A stretch of DNA of 64,000 bases, from the NCBI GenBank assembly GCA_002914805.1, contig JXTB01000407.1, positions 129,505 to 193,504 on the forward strand. Direction: 5' to 3'. Shown one piece after another: positions 12,700-23,260 of the stretch; positions within the stretch are counted from its first letter, which is position 1; the number at the start of each line of letters is the position of its first letter. Source of the stretch: Parasponia andersonii. Taxonomy: Eukaryota > Streptophyta > Magnoliopsida > Rosales > Cannabaceae. The notes beneath the pieces were generated by a model. The model did no database searches, was not told where the DNA came from, and was given only the letters and a program-made list of their open reading frames with translations. Made by a program: the position numbers and the translations under genes.

Positions 12700-13281
12700 T
12701 GTTGACGGAGGTTTTGTCAACAATGAATTTAGGAAGATGTGACTTGTGTGTGAAAATGGATGATAAAATCAAAGCAAATAAAGAGACAAGAATTTTATAG
12801 TGGTTCAGCTCCAAAAAAGATGAGCCTACATCCACTGTTCTTCACTATTTTCTGGAGAATTACAAGATTTTCATTAAGCCTCAAGGTCGGAATCCAGAGA
12901 GAGTACGGAGTGTAGTCTAGAAGTTTTTTATAGCAACACTGAGCTCACCTTATATAGGTGAGGGTGGCTCAATATTTCCCAATTTGTAAAAACGGATCAG
13001 TATATAATCAGAAAATACAATTCGAGTAATAATGTAATTGGGTAATAACTCAAATGGAATGATTGGTCGATCTCCATTCAGAGACTTGTTTCCCTTTCTT
13101 TGTAGATTACTCGATTGATGAAGCTTGATCTAGTTTCCTTTTCATACTGGTCATACTTAACTCATTGAGAGGAGGTTGTACTTCAATCAGAAAAATTTAT
13201 ATGTAACCTGATGCATTTAATTTGGTCACTAACTTTCTTTTTTTGGCATTGACCAACATATAGATTTTAGATCTTACATCA
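12700..13281 (-). repeat. 5' LTR of the Tat-type element
   Basis: About 582 bases, TGTTGACGG... to ...CTTACATCA on the plus strand, and the direct-repeat partner of 2478-3066. The internal side (12683-12699) reads, on the minus strand, ATTGGTGCTAGAAGGAGG immediately after the LTR, which is where a tRNA primer-binding site belongs. I did not assign the tRNA. The outer flank is GTTAG. Confidence 0.93.
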
Positions 13282-13286
13282 GTTAG

Positions 13287-14293
13287 TAAATACTTATTAA
13301 GACTCTTTATGTAATTTTTCTTGGACTTGCATTAGAACCTAAAATATACTTTTTAGATTTGGTTTGTACAACTATTATGCTTATTTTGTGACGATATTGA
13401 CGATGTTTGGATATGTTTCATGACTTCTATTATTGATCTACATCTTGTTGGTTTCACGGGGCTGTAGGAATTTAACTTGTGGATGATTTTATGCACTTTT
13501 TTTTTCTAATTATTTGTAAAATGGGACTTTGTCCAATACTTTTGTATAATATTTTCTAAATTTCTTATTTGTGAAATTTCCATTTTCTACCGACATGAGG
13601 TTTGGATCAATGACAATATGCTACCAAGTTATTTATTTTGACATTGATACACTAAAATTGAATAGACTTTGTCCAAGATACTTTCATGTCTATTTACTTT
13701 ATAGTTGACTTTGCTAAACGCTTTTAATTACTTGTCAGTGTTGATGGTTGTGTGAGTTATCTATCGAAATTAATGATTTCTTTGACATGTCAAATTTTAG
13801 AAAACAAAGAAAGGAGAATTAAACACATGGTTTGGAAAAAGCTGCTGATTGATCATTGAACTGTTTCCGCAGGTAATATTTAGCCACAAAAGGATCCTTC
13901 AAGAAGAAAAAGACATATTAGGGTGTCTCTTCTCTTCCTCTTTATTATGAAAATGAATGATCCTATACCCTGGCAAAGAGAAAAATAGCTTCCATACGTC
14001 CTATGGAAGCTGCTAGCATATATGCCAATGCCGTTTGCTATAGGTCGTCAATGCCGTATTGCCACATACACTTCCTGAGAACTCTTTTTCCATGATTGAT
14101 CCATATATACGTCCAAATCAATTTAAAGTTCAGTGAACATATTGAGAACATCAATTTGTGTATCACTCTATTTGAAATCGAATTAGAAAACATAAAATGT
14201 TGCAAAGCAAATCCTTAGTGTTCATTTCATTCTTAGTTATCTACAAGTTTGCGATATGTGTAAGAAAGCTTTGCTGTTATAAATTACGGTTTT
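13287..14293. other. AT-rich intergenic stretch, nothing recognised
   Basis: About 1 kb with no coding signal, no terminal repeats and no RNA gene that I can support. Confidence 0.5.
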
Positions 14294-15603
14294 TGTTGGG
14301 GGGTATTTTTTCAAATAGTTAGAAAAATGACACGTGGCACCTAAATGAAATAAAAAATGATGTATCGAGGCCAACATCCAAAATAACACCAAACTCATCA
14401 TGAGTCAAGCATCTCAAGAAAGACCAAATAGGTTAATTAAACTTATAGGGAGAGCAGCACTAGAAAATCAAATAGCCTGATCTAATGTTTTTAAAGTGTT
14501 TAAAACAAGTTTAGAAGTCAGTTTCTGAAAAACGCCAAAAACTATTAAAATTTTAAAAATGCTAAAATCCTGTCAGAATCTGAAATATGACCAAAATATG
14601 ATTTCGGTCGACCAACAGTGAATTTGGTCGACCACTTTTTAGACTAGTGGTCAGAAATGACTGTTGGAACTGAACTGATGTGTCAACTCTAACGGCTATA
14701 TTTTTTGTCGACCAGTGTTAATTTTGATCGACCAAACATTTGGCAGAAAGTTAATAATGGCTATAAACAACTAGTTTTCTTGGATATCTATATATAGAGC
14801 TTTATTTGATAGCATTTAAGATAAGAGCATGAACTTAAATTGATATTTATCTACTCTTAAAGTGTCTTAGCTTATTTTCACATCAATTACACTTTTAAAT
14901 CATATTGAGCCAATCTTAGAGCATTTATTGTGCACTGTTCTCAAATCTCCTAAGCCAAAATTGTATTAATTATTTTGTGAGGAGAATTTGTGTTTGGTGT
15001 TCACTCTTATATATTGAAAAACCATTGAATGTAAGGTGAGGTTGGCACCGGATTCATAAACAACCTAATTTAGGTGAGTTGCCACCAGAGTTATAAACAA
15101 CCCGTGAGTTTGTGAGATTGGCACCATCATCTAAACAATCCGTATAAGTGAGGTTGTCATCGGAGTCAAAATAATCTGAGGTTAGGCATGATAGAGCCGG
15201 GGTCAAGACTATTGTAAAGGCTAGGGTATGCCTAAGAAGAATTCACTCCGTTTGTAAAAAGGTTGATTAAGCCCATAATCTTGATCTGATAGTAGAAAGT
15301 TCAAAGTAAATTGCCGAGGGCCGGGGACGTAGGCAAACCGTCATGTTGTCGAATCTCGTAAAAATTGAATTTGCACTTTCTCTATCCCTACACTCTTTAC
15401 TTTATTACAAGCTATTTAATTGAATTTTTAATATTTAGTGTACTTAATATACTTGCTATTATTGCTTTATGTTTGGCATTATTGTTGATTTAGCTAAAAG
15501 GTTTTAAAATAGTGGTCTATGGTTTTGAATAGTTGAAAAGCTTGTTAAAATGTTTTAAAACCCAATTCACACCCCTTCTTGGGTCGTCAATCTTAGGCTA
15601 ACA
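14294..15603 (+). mobile_element. Probable solo LTR of a Ty1/copia-type element
   Basis: The stretch starts TGTTGGGGGG and ends ...TTAGGCTAACA. Its right part has the look of a copia LTR R-U5: a series of short motifs, then CCCAATTCACACCCCTTCTT just before the end, where copia LTRs usually carry a C-rich block. No primer-binding site or coding region follows, so it is a solo or truncated LTR. Four GTCGACC-type palindromes lie in its left third. No target duplication is certain, so the left boundary is tentative. Confidence 0.45.
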
Positions 15604-16469
15604 ATGGCTAACAGTGTTGTCCTTGATAAAGACTAAGAAAACCATTGCAATTTATATATCTGGCATCTATAAAATAATAATAGCCTACATATTCAACAAA
15701 AACTTCAAATTTTATTGCAATGAATGCAAAAATTGTTAATAGTTTACATCTAAAAATTAATTTAATGCTCATCATTTAGAACTTTTAAGCCATTTGTTCT
15801 CCTTAAAGCATCATGAAGGACTCTATCATCAGCTATTGAACCTTCCCAACCCGGTAATACATAAACAAATTGTATATCTTGAGAACATACTCCCAATACA
15901 TTTATAACAATTTTACCTTTTTGACTTCGATACCTAGGTTTATCCGAGTTGGGCACTCTTACCCTAATATATGTCCTTTTTAATACTCCTAAACAATTCT
16001 ATTTTTAAGGGGAAAAAAATATATTCACTAAATTAGAATTGACAAAGTGACAACTTCACAAGCAAAATTCACAAATAAAAGTCATATTACATACCTTAAA
16101 CCATTTCTATCTCTCATCAGTTGAGTTCTCAGAAACAAGTTCAGGTCTTTTTAATAATTCTCCATATAAGCAAATGATTGAATATAGAACATCATGGAAA
16201 TACTTACTTATTGTTTGTCCAAATCGAATGAATTCAAACTTAATAACTCTATTTTTTATATGATGAGCTACTATATGGAGAAACATAGCAACTTGTTCAT
16301 CTACATACAAATACTTTGAATCTTTTAAACCTCCATTAGTTTCAAGCATCCTACATAATATTGTGAAAGTACGCCTAGTCATTCTAAAATTATTGAAGCA
16401 AGTTGTATCACTTTCATAGAACAATAGATGGACAACTTGTCTATTTCTAAAAAAGTTAATTTTATACAA
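15604..16469 (-). pseudogene. PIF/Harbinger transposase (ALP1/HARBI1-like), broken
   Basis: Three exon-like blocks are visible on the minus strand. The first (16095-16469) has the N-terminal domain seen in plant ALP1-like proteins (FRMTRRTFTILCRMLETNGG, EQVAMFLHIVAHHIKNR). The second (about 15770-15998) has NCLGVL, TYIRVRVPN, KGKIVINVLGVCSQDIQFVY and GWEGSIADDRVLHDALRRTN. The third (15604-15684) has YYYFIDARYINCNGFLSLYQ. The blocks are separated by intron-like gaps; the first (15999-16094) has GT-AG ends. The usual LDGT motif holding the first catalytic Asp reads LKRT, an in-frame stop replaces the Trp expected after STDER, and the C-terminal Glu region is absent. A DNA-cleaving transposase is therefore not possible from this copy. 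Confidence 0.82.
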
Positions 16470-17046
16470 CGGTCTTCTTAAATTGTTGGTTTAGGTCCTT
16501 TCCCTTATAATTTGATTTACTAACTCAATAAACTATGGACAAACATTCATAATATGTATCCATTGCATAAAAAGAGTAGTTAACTTTTTCTTTTTTAAAT
16601 TGTCTCTCGTATCCAATCTTAAACGAGCCATCAATATTCCAAAATAATTTTCTTACAACCACAATCATAGGTCCAGTACCAAAAATCAGTTTATATATTT
16701 TGTAATTAAAGTGGAATTAACATAATATACATTTTGAAATTGAGTACCTCATAAAGGGACACCAAAGTTCAGTTTATATATTTTGCAACTAATGATGGAA
16801 TCAACATAATAATATATTTTGAAACTAAGAATTTTATAAGACCAAGAAAAAAAAAGTGTTAACTCAATTTATTATGGACTTCATTCTAAACTTATAAAGC
16901 AAAATTAAGAACACTAATTTCTAGCTAAAAAGAGAATCTTGTTAGCTAACTAAATTAGTCATGACTAATTAAATTTCTCAATAGCTTAATGGGCCCTAAT
17001 TTGTGATTAATCCATAAAAAAATTTACCTGACTCAAGCTAGAAGTC

Positions 17047-17053
<7 letters not shown>

Positions 17054-17096
<43 letters not shown>
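17054..17096. repeat. (TA)n microsatellite
   Basis: About 40 bases of uninterrupted TA dinucleotides inside the Harbinger remnant. Confidence 0.95.
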
Positions 17097-17098
<2 letters not shown>

Positions 17099-18499
17099 AC
17101 TAATAAAAACGTTGAAGTAGTGTCTGGGCACAATATAAAAATACTTTAGACAGAGCAATGATGAGAAAGATTAAAAGTGAAGCATATTTGTATAAATATA
17201 GATCAAATCAGTGTAGCATTATACTGCTTTTAAAAGAAAAGCATATCATATAATAAAGGTGAAGTAAATAATTAAAAAGAGATTAGAGAGAGACTTGAGC
17301 GCACATAACTGAAATGCAAAACAAAGAAATCAAGAATAAAAAATAACTGAAGAAAATAATTATTTAATGGTGTTGCTAACTTGAAAGTGTCGACTGAGCA
17401 CCACAGCAGAGGCAGAAGAAGGTGGAGCGGCTGAAGAAGAGGAACTACTGAACACGATATGTTCTTTAGGGTAAAAAGGGTAAAACCATTTTTTTAGATA
17501 TTTTTAAAAATTGGAAAACTGATTACATAGATGGGTCAGTTGAATTATAATTCTATTATTCAATGAAATTAGAACTACCATAGAATAGCAATTCCATAGC
17601 CCAAATAAATAATCAAACTATGGAATGGACTTTTTATTAGAATCAGCTTTCCATTTCTAAGCCTATTCCAGTAAACCAAATGGGCGATTATACTATATAC
17701 GGTTTTTAGGGAAAATGTTGCAAAAATACGATGTACGGACTGCAAAACAAAAAGAATACGGCCTGACTTGACTTTTACACGGACACGCATCATGCTTCTC
17801 CTTTCTCCTTTCCTTTGTCATTTCTTTTTCTTTTGTTTTTCTTTTTTAATATTTGTTTTAATAATAAGGGGTTGTCACTGACAGCATATTCTCACGTTGA
17901 CAGCCCCTATAGTAATTTGTTTTTTAAAAAAAAATATGCTAAATATTTTTCTTTTCTTTCTAGTCCTTTTCATAGAAATTATTTCTCTCTCTCGTCAATT
18001 TTTTTGTTTTATTTTTGAAATAAATTGTTGATGACAGAATTCAATTTTTATAATATAAAACTAATTTTTGTAAAATAAAAAAATTGGCACATCAATCTTG
18101 AGCAAAAATCAAAACTGAGTGATTGTATTATTTATATGTATCCATTTGGGTTACTATTCTCATATTTTCTATTCTAAAATGTTATTTTTTCTAGTTTCTG
18201 GTTAATTACTAATAGTATCTAACATACTTATGTTCACTATTCAAATTAAGTAATATGCTTATATTGTTTAAGCATCTGTCAAGTTTTTTTTGGGCAGATA
18301 AATCTATAACAAAAATCAAAAATAAGTAATTGTACGTATTCATTTTAGTTAAAATAGTATTCTTTCTAGTTTTTAGTCAGTTATAGTCAAAATTTTAAAA
18401 AAATAGAAACAAAGTAAATACTTATTTTTCAAGAGAACCTTGTTAGTACCTATAATATCCGTGAATTAAGTGTTTATTGAGTTTTTGTAATCATAAAAT

Positions 18500-18875
18500 T
18501 TAGTTCAAGTATCATTATATGATACTTGTGGTATTATAAATATTCTTGTAGGTATCATAAGTATTTTATAAGGATACCTATGGTATCCAAGTAAATTGGA
18601 AAAGAAAAAAATAATAAGAAAGATTAAGATATATCCAGATAAATTTAAAAGAAAAAAAGTTATCACATGTATCCTATTAGGTATATGGGATACGAGAACG
18701 AGTGTTGAAAGTTCTTATTGTGAAATTTATAATAAGTACCCTAAGTATTCTTATAGATATCATATGTATTTTATAGGTATCTACAAGTATTCTTGTAGAA
18801 ACCATAAGTATTTTATAATAATACTTTTAGGTACCATAGGTATTTTACGAAGATACCCATGATATCTAGATAAAT
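18500..18875. repeat. Degenerate repeats rich in GTATC and TATTTTATA
   Basis: Variants of TAGGTATCATAAGTATTTTA recur several times (about 18550, 18760, 18800, 18835), including near-inverted pairs of GGTATC/GATACC. No coding potential is convincing. Confidence 0.55.
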
Positions 18876-19092
18876 TGAAAAAAAAAAAGTTACCATAAAT
18901 AAAGTATCTTACTATTTTGTTATAGTTTACGTAGGTTACTTTTGGTAATAATACAAGTTACCTAAAAAATTTCAGCTTGCTATTGTAAAATTGAAGATTT
19001 TTTTTTATGAGGTTACCTATAAATATCACACTAGGTTAGTTTAGGTGTCACACTAGGTAATTACCATATCTTCAGTCGTCTATTTACTTAAC

Positions 19093-19262
19093 GATCAATT
19101 GAATATCACTTAATTACTACTGGTCACCTACTTGAATATCTGTCAGTCACTATTTAGTTATCAATAATATCTCTAATGATCAATTGAATATCACTTAATT
19201 ATTACTGGTCACCTACTTGAATATCCGTCAGTCACCATTTAGTTATCGATAATATCTCACAT
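19093..19262. repeat. Tandem duplication, 85-bp unit, two copies
   Basis: The unit beginning GATCAATTGAATATCACTTA at 19093 recurs at 19178 with a few differences, continuing through TTTAGTTATC(A/G)ATAATATCT. Confidence 0.9.
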
Positions 19263-19992
19263 GATTACTAATGGTTTCTTTTTTGATTACCAATAATATT
19301 GTACCAAATTACATATAGTAACCAAATAAATTGAAAGGAAGTTAGATGTTCTAAAGTGTAAAAAACAAATAAATAAAAGAAAAAAATTATAAATTTATTG
19401 CATGTATCTCAATTAGGTCACCTTTGGCATTTGAGAAATATGAAAAATAGTTGGCCATTTTTTATTGATGAAAAAAATTGAAAAGGAATTAATTTTGAAT
19501 TCATTACAAAAAGTGACGTCATTTTAAAATATTGTTGAAATAACGTATGCAATGTAATTAAGAATTTCAATTTCTAATATCCTAAAATAAAATGTAGGTT
19601 TAGATAATTAAATTCGAAAAAGTGAAACTAGGATCAAGAAAACAAGGCAAAAAGTACACATAATAAAAGGCATTTTTTTTCTCGGAAAAAAAGAAAAAGG
19701 ATGTGGTAGGAACAGGGCACTGTTACATCGTCGCACTCTTATAACCGTAAAAGTTTTTTTTTTTTTTTTGTCACTGACGCAGACTAACACGCGTAGATCA
19801 TATTGTATTCGTATTTTTTCATAGATTTTGTCCGGATGCCGTATTTTTTAACATTTTTCTGGGGTATCATAGTTTCAAAAAGTGGACAAGTTTTTCCCGT
19901 ATTTGTATAGTAACCCCCTAACTCTTATGGGCATTGGGCCCAAATGTGAATGGCTTAATTTAGGCCATATCCCAGCATTTATTTGGAATCTC

Positions 19993-20006
19993 CGCGCGCG
20001 CGCGCG
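19993..20006. repeat. (CG)7 run in AT-rich surroundings
   Basis: Seven consecutive CG dinucleotides. CpG is usually depleted in methylated plant repeat DNA, so the run stands out. Confidence 0.95.
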
Positions 20007-20724
20007 TCTTCTAACCATTAATTCGGGTATTATTTTAGAAAAAGAAAACAAAAACAAGTACAAATGATTCAAAAGAATGGTATAATATAAACAATCAAAT
20101 ATTATCACAAAACTGTACATGTTTTTTCATTTGTATAATGGGGGCGGGGCTAGGAAAATCGATGAATTTATTCTCATTCGAGAAAAAATGAATCTTTGCT
20201 TTGATATAGTTCAACGCCGTTTTCCATTCTCTTCGATTTTTAGTTTCTTTTTGCCTTTTTATTAGCTACTAATTTCAGAAAATTTATTCTTTTAAATGAA
20301 AAGAAAATAATAATACATCAGTTGACGCAACTAGAATTCAAATTTCTCTTTTCACCTATATTTCTGAAATCTTAAACAAATTAAACTAGTCTCGATTAGC
20401 AATGTCAAACAATATATTATTTAAGTTTCTACTACATTTACATTTTTGTTATTTTTTGCTATATAAATTGACATATCTTTTAAATTGACTAATTTAAAAG
20501 ACAAGCCATTTGTTGGAGGTTAATCTAATCAAACTGCTTTCGTCTATCCAAAAAGAAAACTAAATCTCGTTTCGTAACTTGCATATGTAAAGAATGAACA
20601 ATATATGTGCTTTTAGGTTAAATCACACAATCGGTCCCTATTCTTCCCCTATTTTGCACGTAGCCTGCCAGTACTTTTAACATTAATGCACGTAGCATAT
20701 ATAATAATAGTGTATATATAAGAT
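20007..20724. other. AT-rich stretch, nothing recognised
   Basis: I see no gene, terminal repeat or RNA structure that I can support here. Confidence 0.5.
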
Positions 20725-20913
20725 GGGCACTAATCTATTAGCTTTTTTTTTTTTTTTCTCTATCTACATATTGAGAAAAAAGTATTAAATAATATGTATT
20801 TATTATTATTATTATTATTTTAAATTATTCAAATTATGATAACTATTAGATAATAATTAAATAGCTAAAAAAAACTATTAATAGATAAAAAAAAAGTACT
20901 TACTAGAATATGG
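20725..20913 (+). mobile_element. Small MITE A (diverged), in a (TA)n tract
   Basis: It starts GGGCACTAATCTATTAG followed by a T run and ends with an A run then TACTTACTAGAATATGGT. The ends are imperfect inverted repeats resembling those of the MITEs at 20930, 49580 and 53015. The interior is AT-rich and unlike them. TA repeats lie on both sides. Confidence 0.55.
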
Positions 20914-20929
20914 TATATATATATATATA

Positions 20930-21171
20930 GGGCCCCAATCCAGTAGGTATTTTTTTTTTTTACCTATGCATAGGTATCAATTTGACCAATCAAAATTTAG
21001 CATGCATATTTTTTTATTGTAAAAAATAAGAGAGAGAAAGAGTATTAATGATGCACGTCTTTTTATGTATTTCATTATAGCTATTGGATCACCGTTAGAT
21101 GGTAACCCAACGGCTAAAAAAAAATATCTACCCATAGGTAAAAAATAAAAATACCTATTGAATTGGCAACC
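20930..21171 (+). mobile_element. MITE B of a (TA)n-inserted family
   Basis: About 240 bases with inverted ends: GGGCCCCAATCCAGTAGGTA then a T run and TACCTATGCATAGGTA, and at the other end a mirrored TACCCATAGGTA, A-rich run and ATACCTATTGAATTGGCAAC. There is no coding capacity. (TA)n flanks both sides. The interior (AAATTTAGCATGCA, then ATTAATGATGCACGTCTTTT) matches MITE C and, reversed, MITE D. Confidence 0.88.
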
Positions 21172-22269
21172 ATATATATATATATATATATATGTTATAT
21201 GTTAGTTCTTTTGCATTGTTTTACCAAAAGTCCATTCAGGAGCCGTAAAGAGAAACATTGGGTCAAGAAATGTTTCCCCTCCTTAAAAATTTGCTCTCTA
21301 AACATATTTTTTTTTGGAAGTTTACATTGATGCAAAATAATTATATAACACCAATATGGCTAAAAAAGAGCTAAAAAATCAATAAAATTATCACTAATTA
21401 TCTATGTGAAACTCATTATTGGAACTGATACTATCAAAATAAGTCGGGTCCAATGGGTTGGCCTGTGGCCTAATCATATAGGCTGCAGGCCGGCCTGATT
21501 CAACCTGGTCGAGATAGGCTCGAGCCTAACCCAGTCATATTCTTTGGGTCAGGTTGGGCCTAATATTCTAGACCCGTAAGCCGATCCGGTATCCAGCTCA
21601 GACCAAGCCCCTTTTTTTCTTTTTTTTTTTAAAAAATTCAAATCAATATTAGGTTTTTTTTTTAAAAATGGGCTTATGGCCCTTATCCCATTATGGCCTT
21701 ATGGGCCATTACCCATTATACGCCATGGACTTTGCAATATCATTTTTTGTTCTTTTTATAAGTTATGGCCTTATGGGCCATTACCCATTATGGCTATTAG
21801 TTGATATAGCTGTTGGGGCGAATGATTATTAACTACTATTTTGTTTTTTTTTTTTAAATTAAGAAATTAAAGAAAACAAAAAATCTTTAAATTCTATATT
21901 TTAAATATTTTTGTTTCCTTCACCTATTTTTTACACAAACAATTCTCTTCTATCTTTATTCTCTCATTTCTCTATTATTTTCTCAAATTCTCGATTTACA
22001 TTCTCTAAATAATTATATAATCTAATAACTATTTAATATTAATAATTATAAAATTATAATCGATTATTATATTCTCTGTTTCTATTTTTAAGCTTCAATT
22101 CTTATAAGTTCCAACATCTAACTATCCAAGTATCTAACTAAAATCCAAGTCAAATGTCTACTCAAATCTTAATTCAAGGTAATTTCAATTTCAAAATTTT
22201 TTAATGTTTAAATTATCACTTTTATCTTTTTAATATCAATTAGTAAATTATCACTACATAGATAGACAT

Positions 22270-23215
22270 AGATATAGTTAGTATATAAATATATTTAATA
22301 TTAAATTATTAATTTTAATAAAATTTAAATTTAGTTAATGTAGTAAAATAGTAATATGTTAATTATCATTTTAATTTAAATTAGTTAGTGTAGTAATATG
22401 TTTAAAGTTAAATTGTTAATTTTCATTCAACTTAAATTTAAATTTAGTTAATGTAGTAAAATAGTAATATGTTAATTATCATTGTAATTAAATTAGTTAG
22501 TGTAGAAATATGTTTAATGTTAAATTATTAATTTTCATTCAACTTAAAATTAAATTTAGTTAATGTAGTAAAATAGTAATATGTTAATTATCATTATAAT
22601 TAAATGAGCTAGTGTAGAAATACGTTTAATGTTAAATTGTTAATTTTCATTCAATATAAATTTAAATTTAGTTAATTTAGTAAAATAGTAATACGTTAAT
22701 TATCATTGTAATTAAATTAGTTAGTGTAGAAATATTTTTAATATTAAATTATTAATTTTAATTTTAATAAAATTTAAATTTAGTCAATATAGTAAAATAG
22801 TAGTATATTAATCATCATTATAATTTAAATTAATTAGTGTAGTAATATGTTTAAATTTAAATTGTTAATTTTCATTTAATTTAAATTTAAATTTAGTTCA
22901 TGTAGTAAAATAGTAATACGTCAGTTATCACTGTAATTAAATTAGTTAGTGTAGAAATATGTTTAATATTAAATTATTAATTTTCATTCAACTTAAATTT
23001 AAATTTAGTTAATGTAGTAAAATAGTAATATATTAATTATCATTGTAATTAAATTAGTTACTGTAAAAATATGTTTAATGCTAAATTGTTAATTTTCATT
23101 CAACTTAGCATTAAATTTAGTCAATATGGTAAAATAGTAATATGTTAATTATCATTATAGAAATATGTTTAATGTTAAATAGTTAAGTTTCATTCTAATT
23201 AAATTTAGTTTATTA
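22270..23215. repeat. 112-bp minisatellite, about eight copies, inside the hAT element
   Basis: The phrase AGTTAATGTAGTAAAATAGT or a close variant starts at 22333, 22446, 22558, 22670, 22782, 22894, 23007 and 23119, giving a period of 112-113 bases. Units differ by point changes. The array lies between the left end and the transposase start, in what would be the promoter/5' leader. Confidence 0.93.
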
Positions 23216-23260
23216 ATGTAGGATATTGATATGTAATAGAATCTTCTTATTAATTTAAAG

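Larger units (their letters stand above)
2478..13281 (-). mobile_element. Full-length decayed Ty3/gypsy LTR retrotransposon, Tat lineage
   Basis: The element is bounded by two direct LTRs (2478-3066 and 12700-13281), each starting TGTT and ending CA, and flanked by a perfect 5-bp duplication GTTAG (2473-2477 and 13282-13286). Reading the minus strand, the order is 5' LTR, gag, protease, reverse transcriptase, RNase H, integrase, a long non-pol region, then the 3' LTR. That order defines Ty3/gypsy. The long region after integrase and the Tat-style zinc-knuckle (HDTNNCYALKDEIERLI) point to the Tat lineage. The LTRs differ at roughly a tenth of positions by rough eye alignment, suggesting insertion several million years ago. 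The reading frames are broken in many places, so the element is a fossil. Confidence 0.93.
15604..17685 (-). mobile_element. Decayed PIF/Harbinger transposon, 3' end missing
   Basis: The minus strand carries a Harbinger-type transposase remnant (15604-16469). The right-hand end reads, on the minus strand, GCCCATTTGGTTTACTGGAA, a typical Harbinger terminal sequence (GGCC/GTTTGGTT...GGAAT). The left end is cut off where the copia-type LTR begins at about 15603, so only one terminus remains. The ~1.1 kb between transposase and terminus is AT-rich with a (TA)n tract. Confidence 0.7.
17700..19900. mobile_element. Possible Mutator-like element without transposase
   Basis: The left side (17709-17760: GGAAAATGTTGCAAAAATAC then ACGGAC) and the reverse complement of the right side (19861-19804: GAAAAATGTTAAAAAATACG then CCGGAC) match imperfectly, and the AAAATGTT(G)CAAAAATAC style is that of plant Mutator-like termini. 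The 2.2-kb interior has no transposase, only AT-rich DNA, degenerate GTATC/ATACC-rich repeats and a tandem duplication. I could not define a 9-bp target duplication. Confidence 0.35.
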
